The position numbers and the translations under genes were made by a program. The notes below the pieces were generated by a model. It made no database searches and was not told where the DNA came from. It saw nothing but the letters and a program-made list of their open reading frames with translations. Positions 1 through 11,268 of a DNA stretch of 64,000 nucleotides are shown piece by piece. The first letter of the stretch is position 1. Every line of letters begins with the position of its first letter. The DNA is from Endothia cerciana (taxonomy: Eukaryota; Ascomycota; Sordariomycetes; Diaporthales; Cryphonectriaceae), in NCBI GenBank assembly GCA_026119935.1, contig JALRMH010000003.1, positions 1,216,526 through 1,280,525 on the forward strand, given 5' to 3'.

Positions 1-825
1 CCCGTACAACCACAGGATGTGGCCGAACCCCCTCTTCCGCGCCTCCTGGGTGGCCAGCAGGCTGGGCCCGTAGTTGGCGCCGAGCTTGGCGTACCCGAAC
101 CCGCCGACCCACGCGCGCACCATGTCCTCGGGGCTCGTGTGCAGCCTGAACCCGCCGGGCGGCGAGTCCATGGGCGCCATGAAGCTCGCGGTGATGAACA
201 GCAGGGCCTCCTTGGGGGCGCCCACGCCCAGGAAGGGCTGGGTGCCGATGAGGGCGGGGCGGAGGTAGAGGAAGGAGCCCGGGCGGGAGCGGGGCAGCCA
301 TCTCGGCCCGTCGGCGGCCACGAGGGCGACGATGAGCCGCTCCAGCTCCTCGGGGGCGAAGCCCGGCAGGGAGATGCGCTCGGCCGACGACAGGAAGCGC
401 CGCGCGTTGCAGTCCGGCCGGAAGAGCCGCAGGCGGCCGTCGAAGCCGCGGTAGGCCTTGAGGCCCTCGAAGCACTCGGTGGCGTAGTGGAGCACGGAGG
501 CGGTGGGCATGAGGGGGATGGGGCCGTAGGGCCGGAGCTCGGGCGCCGACCAGCCCGCGGCGTGGTCCCAGGTGCAGTAGATCATGTGGTCGGTGCAGAC
601 GGTCTCCTGGCCCGCGCAGGCCGCGGCCTCGTCCGGGACGGCGCGGGGCGCCTCGGTGCGGGTGAAGACGAGCCTGGAGGCGTCCAGCCCCGCGGGCGCG
701 GGGGCGCCGGCGCCGTTGCCGTTGGCCCTCCCGAGCTTGTGCTCCAGGGCCTGGGAGGTGAGGTCGACGTCCGAGGCGGACGTGTCGTGGGCGGGGGAGA
801 GGGGCGATATCGTGCCGGGAGCCAT
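1..825 (-). CDS. Branched-chain amino acid aminotransferase, 3' part missing
   Basis: PLP-dependent class IV aminotransferase that interconverts leucine, isoleucine and valine with their 2-oxo acids using glutamate/2-oxoglutarate. The visible 275 codons start at the ATG complementary to 823-825 and run off the left edge in frame. Family landmarks in order: a TDHMIYCTWD-like entry near residue 78, ECFEGLKAYRG near 118-127, LFRPDCNARR near 134-143, FLYLRPALIGTQ near 185-196, and GYAKLGANYG near 244-253, whose lysine (about K247) matches the Schiff-base lysine of eukaryotic BCATs. The first 45 residues are low-complexity (Ala/Gly/Pro). They carry no obvious mitochondrial presequence, so a cytosolic form is possible but not proven. 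No intron is needed in the visible part. The C-terminal third, with the rest of the PLP pocket, lies outside the window. Confidence 0.93.
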   Translation of the reverse strand, partial: MAPGTISPLSPAHDTSASDVDLTSQALEHKLGRANGNGAGAPAPAGLDASRLVFTRTEAPRAVPDEAAACAGQETVCTDHMIYCTWDHAAGWSAPELRPYGPIPLMPTASVLHYATECFEGLKAYRGFDGRLRLFRPDCNARRFLSSAERISLPGFAPEELERLIVALVAADGPRWLPRSRPGSFLYLRPALIGTQPFLGVGAPKEALLFITASFMAPMDSPPGGFRLHTSPEDMVRAWVGGFGYAKLGANYGPSLLATQEARKRGFGHILWLYG

Positions 826-2900
826 GGTGTATCTGGGCAGGGGGGGGGTGGGGATCGATCCCTGGGTACTGTGTTGTTGATACTGAGGGGTGTGCTGAGC
901 CCGTGTGGTAGTGACCAAGTCGAGGTAAGCCGTCCTCGATGGATGCGGGAGAAACTGATCAAAGAGGAACAGATTCCAGAAGCAAACGAACAATAGAAAG
1001 CATGGCAACAGCCTTTTAAAGAGAGTCTAATGTCTTATATCAAGGGGTGGTAGGCCTTTGGGCGTGTCCTCCGGATTCAAGCGGATTCTAGGGGCGAGTG
1101 ACTCATTGGCGAATGGAATCCATATCCTGATTCGGCGGATCGATACAGCGTTGATGCAAATACTTTTTTCAATTCCCAGAGGAACGACTAGCCCTTTGTC
1201 TCCCCGAAGAATTCGCTGCAGGGAAGCTTATTCCTGGCCAGGGGGGTGGCCGCTGCGCACTTGCGTAGGGCGCATCCTCCTGCTTCGGACCTGGCGCGTC
1301 GTGTAAGTCACCGGGGTACACGACCTAGGTAGCGTGCCGGACCTAGGCGTATGTGGACTCTGAGGAAACCGCCCTCCCCTTCCTGAAGATGCTGGCCCCG
1401 AAGGTATCGTAAATATTTCATAACGACAAGAGAGGGTCTCGTTCTCGCGTGGACTCCTAGAATTTCGGTCTCCTGCTTAAAATGCACTCCAAACTGCCCG
1501 GCGTGCCCGGACAGATGGAGGACCACTAGTCGGTTGTCGCCCCTCCACCACAGAGAAGAGGGCTCTTGCCAGCCAAAGATGTCCCCACCGGGCACCACCC
1601 GGCTCACCGGCTGCATGCTGATCGAGATGCCTCCCCGATGACGCTTGACGTCGAGGTGCGGTTGGGAAAAAACTCAGCGGTAATGTTTGCCCCCTCCCCC
1701 TCCCCCCTCCCTCGCCTCCAAGCACGGGCGGCCTCGAGGTGCGCAGACCGCGACCACGCGGCACGCCTCCGGGCTACTAGCAGATAACGACTCGCATGGC
1801 CGGCGGTGGGACATTCCTTCGCCAGGCTGGGTACTATCGGGCCGGAGCGGGGACGGCAAAGATTTAAGGTTCTCATCTCCACAGTCCAGCGCGGTGTTGC
1901 TTCGGACGATGTGCTGCTGAGACGAGGGGAGCAATTGACGTTGGCCAACGCGGCTTGGTTGGGTCTCCGTGAGGCCGCACCTAGCCGTCAATTGCCGCAG
2001 GCCTTTGCCCCTGGGACCCTCCCCATACGAGCGCCTCTCATCGCTTCAGAGATAGCCCCTCTCTATCCCCTCCCGGCTGGCGGCCCATGATGAGCCGCTG
2101 CCGCGTCGTCGTCCACACCCGTGGCTGCGTGGGTGACCTCGATCACCTGCATAGCGACATCGGTCCCGGGGTCATAGTTTGCCAACTGAAATGTTGCATG
2201 CCGTGCCACTGGCCCGCTGCCTCGCATCTTCCAGGACCGTCCTGGGCAGCATCGCGCCCGCCGGGCGGGCAGCCTGCGCACAACCTCCGCGCGCAAGCTG
2301 ACGCTTCTGTCTCCCGCTCTTCACACCCTCGTTATAGTTGCTTGGGCGTGTGTGGTGGGGATTGGCTTCACCCCGGTGTCTTCAGTGTTTGGGCCCAGCG
2401 GCACCGTCGAGGCATGTCGACTCTCCCTGCCCAGTGGGCAGACCACCACCGGGCAAGGCTGCTTACATAAGCAGGCCAACGTCCTCCCAAGCTCACGAGG
2501 TGCGCTTATGCGACTCTAGTATCAGATTTATGTTTTAGGCGCTCATCTGTTCAAGCTGGGCAAAACTGTAGTGTGCTGAGTAGGGGCCCCATCCCCAGCA
2601 ACCATGATGTGAGTATAGAATAGCCCGATGGAAGAATCTCTACGGTGGCGACACGCATCGTCGCATCAATCGGCTATCGAACAATATCGTTGCGCAAATG
2701 AAGGCATTGTGAGATCCAGTGGGGTCATAGCAAGAAAAACATCGACAGGTATAGCAGCCCAAATCGTCTCGGCGGCAGGAAGGATGCCCCGTATGCAAAA
2801 ATAAACGGCGGACAGCAGCCGTGTAGCTACCTCAGCTAGTCTCCGCGCCCACCTAACAACAGCAAGACATATATATACTAACTTACAAATCTGAGGCCCC
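826..2900. other. Gene-free interval
   Basis: This lies between the aminotransferase start and the receptor stop. It should hold the promoter of the first and the 3' end of the second. Open frames here are short, overlap on both strands and show no recognisable domain. The stretch near 2500-2880 is more AT-rich than the genes. I see no tRNA and no transposon ends. Confidence 0.5.
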
Positions 2901-4583
2901 TCAGAGCGCATAGCCCACCGTCTCGGCCGGCGGGAGGCTCCTCGGCTCCTCGGCCTGCAGGTGGCTCGTGAGGTGCTGGAAGCTCCCCGCGAGCGGGCTC
3001 GAGATGACGGTGGCCGTCGCCCGCCGCTTCGACAACGACGACGAACCGCCGCCGCCGCCAGAGTCCCGCGCGCTCCCGTTGCCGGACGCGCCGCCGCTCC
3101 GCGTCCGCGACCACGTCGACGACAGCGCGTCGAGGCCCGTCTTGAGCACCGGCCAGATCTTCTTGCCCACCAGCTGCCGGATGGCCGGCAGGCAGGCGAT
3201 CGCGAAGCACGATGTCAGCTCGGCGTAGTAGGCGTAGTAGGTCGCCCAGATCAGCCTCTGGTAGGTGGACTCGGAGAGGTCTGGCCCGTTTTGAAAGGGG
3301 GGGGGGTTCTCTTGTCAGTCTTGGGGATCTGCGGGAGAAACGGGGGGGGAGGGGAGGGGAGGGGAGGGGAGCCGGGGGTCAAATGCATACGGGGGTTGCC
3401 CTGGAGGCGGTAGAGCACGAAGCGCAGGACGGCGATGAGGCAGGTCAGGACCCCCGTGGCGAACACGGCGATGACGCTGACCTTCCTCTCCGTCCTCATC
3501 TGCAGCCGCCACACGACGACGGCTGGGACCCCGACGAGCCAGATGTCGAAGGCGGCGTTGACGGCCGAGTACGCGCCGCTGCCGTCCCAGGCGTCGTCGT
3601 AGGTGCAGTCCGCGGGGAGGTCCAGGGCGAAGTTGCAGCCGAAGGGCCGCGCGACGAAGAAGGCCGAGACGAGGTACGAGAGCGCGAGGAGCGCATTGAA
3701 GGCCTGCGTGCCGAGGAGGACCCACCGGAGCCGCGGGCCCTCGAAGATGCGCTGGTACAGGAACACGATGGACGCCTTGCACATGCCGAGGCAGACGGCG
3801 TACAGCACTGCGCGGGCAAAGTCGACACGCCAGAAGGGGGGCAGGTTGTCGAAGTCGAGGGTCCAGTAGTTGATGTAGTCGCCGTAGTGGCCCTCCAGGA
3901 CGCACATGACGAGCTGCCCGACCAGGACGACCTGTGTTGTCCGTTTGGAATCAGCTATCGCCGTCCTCGCCGTCCCTTGGGGGAAGATACAGTCTGGGCT
4001 GTTAGCCCTCGACTTACGTAGGCCGCGACACACGTCGTGTCGTCCCATCCCCATGTCCCCAGCCCTATGGCTCTTGCCGTGATGCGGAGCCAAAAGAAGA
4101 CGGTCTGGACCATGAAGACGACGATGGCCGCGGTCCAGTAGTCCGGATCGACCGTCCAGACCGGGCGGGGCACATCACAGTCATAGTAGAGAACGCGATA
4201 ACTTGCTAGGACCGCCACCGTGTCAGTGCCGCTGCGGTCAGAGAGAAGATGCTAGTCTTGGGATCGGGCACGATGGCGGACGAACTGTAATAACTTGAGG
4301 CCACGCCGCATGTGTCATAAAGACACTGGGCGATGTTGTTGAAGCCCGTCTCCGAGCAGGCGCAGCCCAGGTTCGTGGTGGAGTTGCATGATGCCTCGTA
4401 GCAGTTTGTCTAGGCGATACCAGAGTCAACACACCTAGCCGCTCATTTCTACGCACGAGTGCGAGACGCTTTACTTACACCACACTCGGTAAGAGAGACC
4501 TCACTGATATTCCGAGCTGAGACCGCTGCGGAGAGGACAGATAACGCAGCAAGTGCACAAAGCCGGAACGTAGAGAGCGCCAT
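2901..4583 (-). CDS. CFEM-domain seven-helix (Pth11-type) receptor-like protein
   Basis: Predicted plasma-membrane receptor of the fungal Pth11-like/rhodopsin-domain family; in plant pathogens, members sense surface or host cues. Exon 1 (4583-4479) encodes a signal peptide of about 23 residues rich in Leu/Ala. Exon 2 (from 4409) completes a CFEM-like Cys pattern including TNCYEASC, LGCACS, CLYDTCG. After an unresolved junction between about 4310 and 4200, the frame gives seven helices: AAIVVFMVQTVFFWL, VVLVGQLVMCVL, a segment with CLGMCKASIVFLYQ, two around ALLALSYLVSAFF and DIWLVGVPAVVVW, AVFATGVLTCLIAV, and AELTSCFAIACLPAI. The WGWDD motif after helix 1 is typical. Splice joins 4018/3931 (phase 0) and 3391/3280 (phase 1) are clean; the last intron holds a GGGGA tract. 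The tail is short and Ser/Gly-rich. The ligand is unknown. The CFEM-to-helix-1 join is the weak point; an assembly error or a lesion there cannot be excluded. Confidence 0.85.
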
Positions 4584-6742
4584 AGCAATCTACTATAACG
4601 CAGAGAAATCGGCAGAGACTACCGTGCAGAAAAGATCACCAGAGGGGATGGCGACAGCTCGAACGGTTCGACGTGGAATGTGCCGACCCGACATATAGTC
4701 CACCCGGACGCGCAAGGCTCTGAACAATCAAGCGACACTGGTCACGGCGCCATGCCGTCGAGCGACCCGGATAATCTAGACCCTTCAGTCATTAGTCCCA
4801 GCCGTTCCAACGGCGTGCAGGCAGAAGTACCTTACGGTCGTCCCGGTTCTTGCTCTGGGGGATTTATAAATAGCCGGCTAGTCCGTGAGGCGGCACGCCG
4901 ACTGAAAGGATGCCTTCAGGGAGCAGACTCGACAACAAGCCAATGGGAAGCATATGAGGTAACTCTTTGGCTTCCTCGGGGAGTGCCATCCTCACCACAT
5001 CGAAAGCCCGCGTGTACATGGTGACCGTGCGGACTATGTTCATCAGATATACCGTATCGCGGCCGTGCTTTTGTTCGATCTCTAGGGACCGCGCCCCAGG
5101 AGGAGCCAGCCCTCGTGGCGCGTGGGCCATTGATACCTGAGAGCGATTCGTAGGGGAAATGCACACGTCCCCCGCGTACCGTCTCCATCACTCCATCACG
5201 CCCGCCCACCTCAGGCTCTCCTATCAAAAGTTGGCCCGGACAATCAAAGGCCACACACGTGTTGGTCTTCGGAGGGCAGGATCATGACCCGACAGCTCAC
5301 CCACCCACCCTACGCCTCTCTGAAGAGATGAAAGGGAAAGAAGAAGAAAAGGCACCCTTTTTCGTATCACTTGGACGGATAGGCGTCCTAATCACCCCCA
5401 CGGGAGTCCAGAGAAAAGGGCGCCAGCTCCCACCACACGTGCCTTGTGAATATGAAAGGGCGGGAGCGGGTGGTGAAGTGGCGTCCCGCATTGCCCAAAG
5501 AGACGCAACGGACTTATATTGAAATTACCGGCGTGGCTAACAAAGCAGCGGTAATCAACACTCCAAACCTGATGATCACCATGAGCGGCCGTCCTCCACC
5601 TACAGCACCCCCTTGGTTTTAGCACAAAGCCATGGCCCCTCGTGGATGATTCCCTCTTGCTGTCTCCTTGCTTGCTCCGAGGACCGCCATGGTGTCCCGC
5701 GCCCATCGGCGAGCGTGGTCCCCGAGACAGACCATATATGGTCTCAGATTGCACGCGCGCTGACTTCGGAACTGCACCGTACTTGAACCACGGCTACGTT
5801 ACCAGCATGAATATGGGTTTTTTTTGGTAGTAGGACATTTTTCTATTGTTCGGGGTGGGTTGATTTACTTCTAGCATAGGGAGCCAGGAGCCTTCCCGCC
5901 CTCAAGCCGGCATCCTGCTCATAGACGGACCATGAGCACATCTCCCCACCAGTAGGTCGTCTCATGAGCTATGTACAATGTATGCATAAGAGGGGTTATG
6001 GAACAGGCGGGGGGGGGGGGGGGACACGGGTGGCTATCGTTTTGTCTTCCTTGCTGCGCCTTATCGCAGCTCATCCCGCTCTTCGTGGCCGTGTCCTGCG
6101 CTCATGGCTCCGTCCATCCCTTTGTCTCCCCTCCAAAACCGCGTATCCTCGGGATCCCCTGATAAATGTCCTTTTCATCGCTGCTCGTAAAAGCTGGCAT
6201 GCATTGCCGCCCAGCACCACTTTCGATGTTATATAGCCCACGCTTGGTATGAAAGTTGAGCCGTGTGGTCGAATATCCGACCCGAATTTCGGACGGTCGG
6301 TCTCTCGACATGTGACCCAGTATCCTGGAATAAGAGCCGAAACCAAACCATTCCAACTCCGTGAAAATGTGTGGTATGATGGACGAGCCTAGTGACAAAA
6401 GAAATGTAAACTCTGCCGACTTGGATGGGGAAAAAAAAAAAAAAAAATTGGATGGGCGAGGAGGATTAGATCCTGCACATGCATGCTGATATCGAGGCTG
6501 GTCGGCAGGATCGCGTGCGCAACACAAGACCACACAGAATTTGGTGGGCGTATATATGAGATGTCGCAGATTTGCTGTGTAAGTGGATGCGGGACTCTAT
6601 TCCTTTGGTTGGATCCGAGACTTGTTACTGAACGGCACTCGTCGGCTGTGACAGTCGGAAGTGGTCGTAGAGGGCCGGGCGGTCTCCCGTCCCGGCGACA
6701 ATGTTGGTTGTTCTCGCTGATCGTACCCTCAGGCTGGGCAGG
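4584..6742. other. Gene-free interval
   Basis: This holds the receptor promoter and the 3' flank of the LIM gene. The frames present are short and without domains. A 15-nt G run sits at 6009-6023 and an A run near 6430-6446. Nothing else is recognisable. Confidence 0.5.
4862..4872 (-). promoter_or_regulatory. Possible TATA element upstream of the CFEM receptor
   Basis: The minus strand reads TATTTATAAAT about 280 nt upstream of the receptor ATG. It is the only strong TATA-like word I found in this promoter. Fungal TATA elements usually lie 30-60 nt upstream of the start site, so this would imply a leader of roughly 220-250 nt. There is no transcript evidence. Confidence 0.25.
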
Positions 6743-8766
6743 TTACATCATGCCCAGCCTGGTCCTCCGCTTCTCCATCTTGGGCATTGGCGGGGCCAGC
6801 CCCATCCCAGGCCCTCTCGGCATCGGTTGTCCCATTCTGCCGTTACCAGGTCCCATTGGCCTTGATGGAAGACCGGCGCCAGGAGGGGGTCGCATTCCCG
6901 GCCGTCCCGGGGGCGCCAGGGGCGAGCTGCCGTAGCTCCGCTGAGAGCTCATCGAGCTCACCGAGGGGGTCCGCCTCGTGGACTGGAGCCGCCGCCACGC
7001 GTCCCTCTCACAAAACGGCCTGCCTCCGACCTCGAAGTACCCGTCGCTTAGGACCCTCTGGCAATCGCCGCAGCGGAAGCAGTTGACGTGGTATTTTGTG
7101 CACTTCTCGTCCTCCAGGTATTGTCCTTCGATCCCGTCCGAGCAAGATCCACAAAGACTGCCGTTCTCCTTGTGGTAGTGAAACTTGCAGAAGGGCCTGT
7201 CGCCGTGCACGTAGAACTCGGCCGTCTGGAAGGGCTCACTGCAGCTGGTGCAGACGAAGCAGGCCTTGTGATAACGGCCCGTCAGCCTCCCGTCAGCGCT
7301 CGAGACGGACTTGCCGGTAATAGCTAGACCGCATGCCTTGCAGTCCCCCCGTGGCTTCTGCACGGTGGTGTCGCGACGGGCGGGCGGCTCTGCCGGCGAC
7401 GGAGGGAGCGCCTTGGAAGACCTGGTCTGCACCCCTCCTTGGACAGCCGGGTCTTGGCGATCGGTCCGATCCCATTTTGACTGGGGTGGGGATGGCGGCC
7501 GACCTCCCTGGATGGCCGGGTCGTATCGGTTGTTCGAGACCGGTGACAGCCGCGTCTCGGGGCTCGGTGGTGCTCGCAGCTCGGGCGTTGGCGGGAGCTC
7601 CTTCGGCCTCAACCCGTCCATTGATGACTGTACGTCGCTGATCAGCGCGTCGAAGGACGACCCGCCGTGAGATGGCTTCCGAGGTGATGTCGCAGACCGA
7701 GCAGGGCTTGTGCTCGAGCTCGGGTGGCTGGCCTGGCTTGACCCGCGCGATATGGAAGACGCGACCGATGCCGACGGCGAGTGGTAGGGATTCTTGCTCC
7801 CGAACTCGGCCTCCAGGTTGATGCTGGGGTTCTTCATCGGTGATCGCACCAGGCTTGTCCGCGGCGGTGGCGGTCTTGACGTGTCACGGAGCCTGTCTGG
7901 CCTGGGTCCCGGGGCGGAAGGGGCGCGCAGTGGCTGCTCAAGCCCCTCAAGCCTGTCGACCGGTCTATCTGGAAATGTTTCCGAGCGATTGAGAGCTGCA
8001 AACGAGTCTGGCTGATCGTCCCTCCTGGGCGGTGGCCCGAACCCACCATAGCCATTATTCTTTGGCATCCTTGGCGGGCCCATCCCATTGCTCGACGCAG
8101 ACGTGGCCCGGCCGTCATTGTCAGGCTGCGGCGGAGGGGGGCTCCTCAGGCTGGGCACGGGCGGTGGGGAGCCCCCGTCCTGTGCGTAAGGCCCTGCGGC
8201 AATGCTTTCTATTCGTGTTAGCAAGCTGAGGCCCTGCTTCTTCAGACTCGTCACCGGGTAGGCAGGCTCAGGCTCGACGTCGCCGAAGCCGCCATAGCCC
8301 CCAGGCCGTGTCGGCTGCGGCAGGCCCTGCTCATCGTTAAGCGCGATCGTCGGCGCGAAATAGTCGTCGGCCCTGCCTATGCTGGGTCGTGCAACGGGTG
8401 TTCTCGGCGACACGCTCCTGGAGCCGCTCGAAAGACTCATGGGGGTTCGCGGCTGGCGCGAATAGCTCCGGTCTACTCGACGAAGGTCAGCAGGGTACGG
8501 CCGGGTGGGTGGGCTCTTTGGAGACTGGACTCACTCGCAATGGCCGTGTCGACTGGTGGTATGGCACCGATCTTGTCGTGTACGCTCCTGCCGAGGGGCA
8601 TAAAGGTGTCTATGGAGGAGGCATTCCCGCCTCCGGTGGCAGCGCTGGTTCCACCTCCGGGTCCGGCGCAGACGTGGTCGCCCATCAAGGAGATCTCGAT
8701 TTCCTGACCACATGATGAGCACTTGATCGAGGGCATGAAGCTCGACTCTCGGGGGACCGCCGCCAT
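6743..8766 (-). CDS. Paxillin-like LIM-domain protein
   Basis: Predicted 653-residue adaptor of the fungal paxillin-like (Pxl1) type, which in yeasts acts at sites of polarised growth and the cytokinetic ring. There are two exons: 8766-8535 and 8472-6743, joined in phase 1 across a GTGAGT...GAGTAG intron. The join restores the conserved run DTAIANRSYSRQ. The N-terminus has a CSSCGQEIEISLMGDHVC motif (a small Cys cluster at about residues 16-33) typical of fungal orthologues. A long Pro/Ser-rich disordered region follows. Two tandem LIM zinc domains lie at about residues 455-510 (CKAC...CFVCTSC...CKFH) and 512-568 (CGSC...CFRCGDC...CERD). A Gly/Pro/Met-rich tail ends with basic residues. All zinc ligands appear intact. 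Partners are not predictable from sequence. Confidence 0.9.
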
Positions 8767-9377
8767 CGTGTGCCCTGGTGTTGGGAAATAATATGTCGTA
8801 GAGCCCCTAAATCCCTGCTATGGTACTGCCGATATCGAATGCCCGCTGGGCGACATGTGGAGGTGCTGTTGCCTTCGCTAGGGGTCGCCGAGCGAGCGGG
8901 GATGCAAACTTGGTAATACGTGAGGATCGGTATGGTGAAAATGGGGGGTTCGTCTGTCCGTAGAGCTATCCAAGGCGGGCGGGCAGAGTCGACGTGGTTG
9001 TGGGCGTCCGTCGAAGATGTGCTGCAGGACAAGATGAAGACTGCACGCGTGCGGTACGGCACGGTACGGTAGGAGAAAAAGAAAGATGCGGAGGGGATCG
9101 CCGAGATCTCAGATTAGCGATTGGGTGCCTAGACGCAGCGGTAATCCGAAACGTCGTGAGCAGGCTGACAGGTTTCTTGACGTTCCGGGTCCATGCGAAC
9201 GCTGGTCACGGGTGCTGAAACCGGGCGTGTCGGGCGGCCTGGGACGGTCTCTGGCGGGTGGTGGGATCGACCTGGGAGCTCGGGACGAGGGCGGCGACGG
9301 GGGCGACAACGGGCATGTACAGGTTATCCCGCAGCGGCCAGTCGAGTTCAGAGGGGAGAGGGGGCAGCGTTCGCATT

Positions 9378-9443
9378 ACACACACACACACACACACAGA
9401 GAGGGGGGGAGAGAGAGAGAGAGGGAGGGAGACAGAGATAGAC

Positions 9444-9485
<42 letters not shown>
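9378..9485. repeat. Compound (AC)n-(GA)n microsatellite
   Basis: About ten AC units run into an imperfect GA tract of roughly 85 nt with interspersed GACAGATA units. It lies about 0.6 kb upstream of the LIM gene start. Confidence 0.9.
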
Positions 9486-9486
<1 letters not shown>

Positions 9487-10933
9487 TGGCGTGTTTCGTG
9501 GACGTTGGAAACAAGAGAGAGATGCGACAGGGAGAGGCGTGCCTGGCGGTGTTGCGGAATTGTCTCGAGTGGACGGTGGAGGGAAGTAGGGTACGCCTCT
9601 GGGTTGTTGGGATGCAGCCGGGTGAAACTACATAGTACAGACTGTAGTAGGTACCAGAGCCAGAGCACAACGGACGAGGCACAAAGCACCCAGGGTCCCT
9701 ACCGTGGTCAGTGGCCAGTACAGTAAGTCAGTAAGTAGCAGTCCCTTCCTACAGCGCAAAGCGGCAAGGCCCGGGGGCAGGCTGCGGCCCCCAGGACTGG
9801 TCCAGGGCCACCCCTGCCTGCACAATTACCCCTGGCCCGTGTCACTGGCCTGCGGCAGGTCCTCGCCCACCATGTACGTGCATAGTACCCTTGTCGATCC
9901 ATCTGCATACCATGTACTACCTACCATAGCACTAGTAATAGTAGCAGCACCCTACTAAGTACTACAGTGGGCACCTTTTGGGGGGGGGGGGGAGGGGTGT
10001 TCGAGCAAGTAACAACAGTAGTGGCCTTCAGGACGGTCACAGATGTCAGACCAGATGATCTTTGATGACGAGCAGCAGCGAGCTCACGGGGGGGGTACAA
10101 GAAGACGTCACGACCCGGGCCCTTACGAGCTGCTGGCCTCGACGACGGGGAGAGCCTAGCTAGGGCTGCCCCCCCCCCCCTCCCAAAAAAAAAAACCCCC
10201 CGGGGTGGAGGAGGGCGTGGTAGATCGACTGATCACGAGAAGATGTATTTCGGAAGGGGATGGGCATGGATGGACCACCCCCAGATTACCAGAGCGCGCC
10301 AGGCCGGAAAGGGGAAAGGAACAGGAGCCTGCTGGTGGTCCCTGAACTGTGCAGCGGCGCGAGGGTCGAAAAGAGGTCAACGGTTTTCCTGGTTGACACC
10401 GTAGGGCTAGGCCTGATCGGTGAAATTACAACAAGAGATGGCCTCGAGCCCACAGGTCCAACGGGGCAATGGGCATGGCCGATCTTGGGGGAGCGGCCCT
10501 CTGGATCAGCATCCTGCCTCCTCTTCCTGCCTGCCTGCTGCTACTCTAACTTCTTTGATCATCTGCCACCGCGGCAGCAGGGCAAGGGAGTGGGAAGAAG
10601 CGGCAGTTGATTCATCTCTCTCGTCATGTCGACTGCTGCGTGGTACGTGCTGTAGTGCATAATATAGTACGAGTTTTTATATTCCCGGTGGGGCGTTGAA
10701 TCACGAAGTCTCAGACTGCCCTTTTTATAACAACAGCATTATCTCCCTGACACGGGCCGGTTCGTATGCCATGACCATCCGTACTGATAGTACTTTGGAG
10801 TACCATAGTATGTATGTGTGTGTGCGTGTATCCCAAGTATTGTGGTCCCCATAGAAAAAGACCAGGGGACACGTGTGTGTTTCTTTTCCTGGCCCTCGCC
10901 CTGCGAGGACGGTTGTGCCGTGGTGGTATGGTG

Positions 10934-10963
10934 GTACTATGGTACCCAGTGGTACCATAGTAC
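10934..10963. repeat. 13-bp perfect inverted repeat
   Basis: The left arm GTACTATGGTACC (10934-10946) and right arm GGTACCATAGTAC (10951-10963) are exact reverse complements separated by CAGT. Related shorter GTAC/TAGTA words occur in several other intergenic parts of the window. It lacks the T tract of a terminator and is not inside a gene. Confidence 0.85.
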
Positions 10964-11235
10964 GGGCTCCTCCTGCGATGAGTCCCCACCCGACACCGAC
11001 CTCATTACCATGCCAGGACCGGGAACAGCCCAGTTAGTTCTGCGCTGCACTGCGCTGCACTGCGGTGCCGAGGCTTGGGGGGGGGGGGGGGCGGGCGGCC
11101 GCCTGGGAGAGAGGACCCTCGAAATCTACATACTAGTACAATGGTAGTGGGGGCGTGGGCGTGGGCGTGGGCGTGGTACGGCGTGTGGGTGGGAAAGCTG
11201 AGTTACGGGTACCTGACGTCTACCAAGTTCAATCA

Positions 11236-11268
<33 letters not shown>

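Noticed and set aside
19..996. 325-codon plus-strand frame at the left edge
   Set aside because: Antisense of the aminotransferase, whose motifs are unmistakable on the minus strand.
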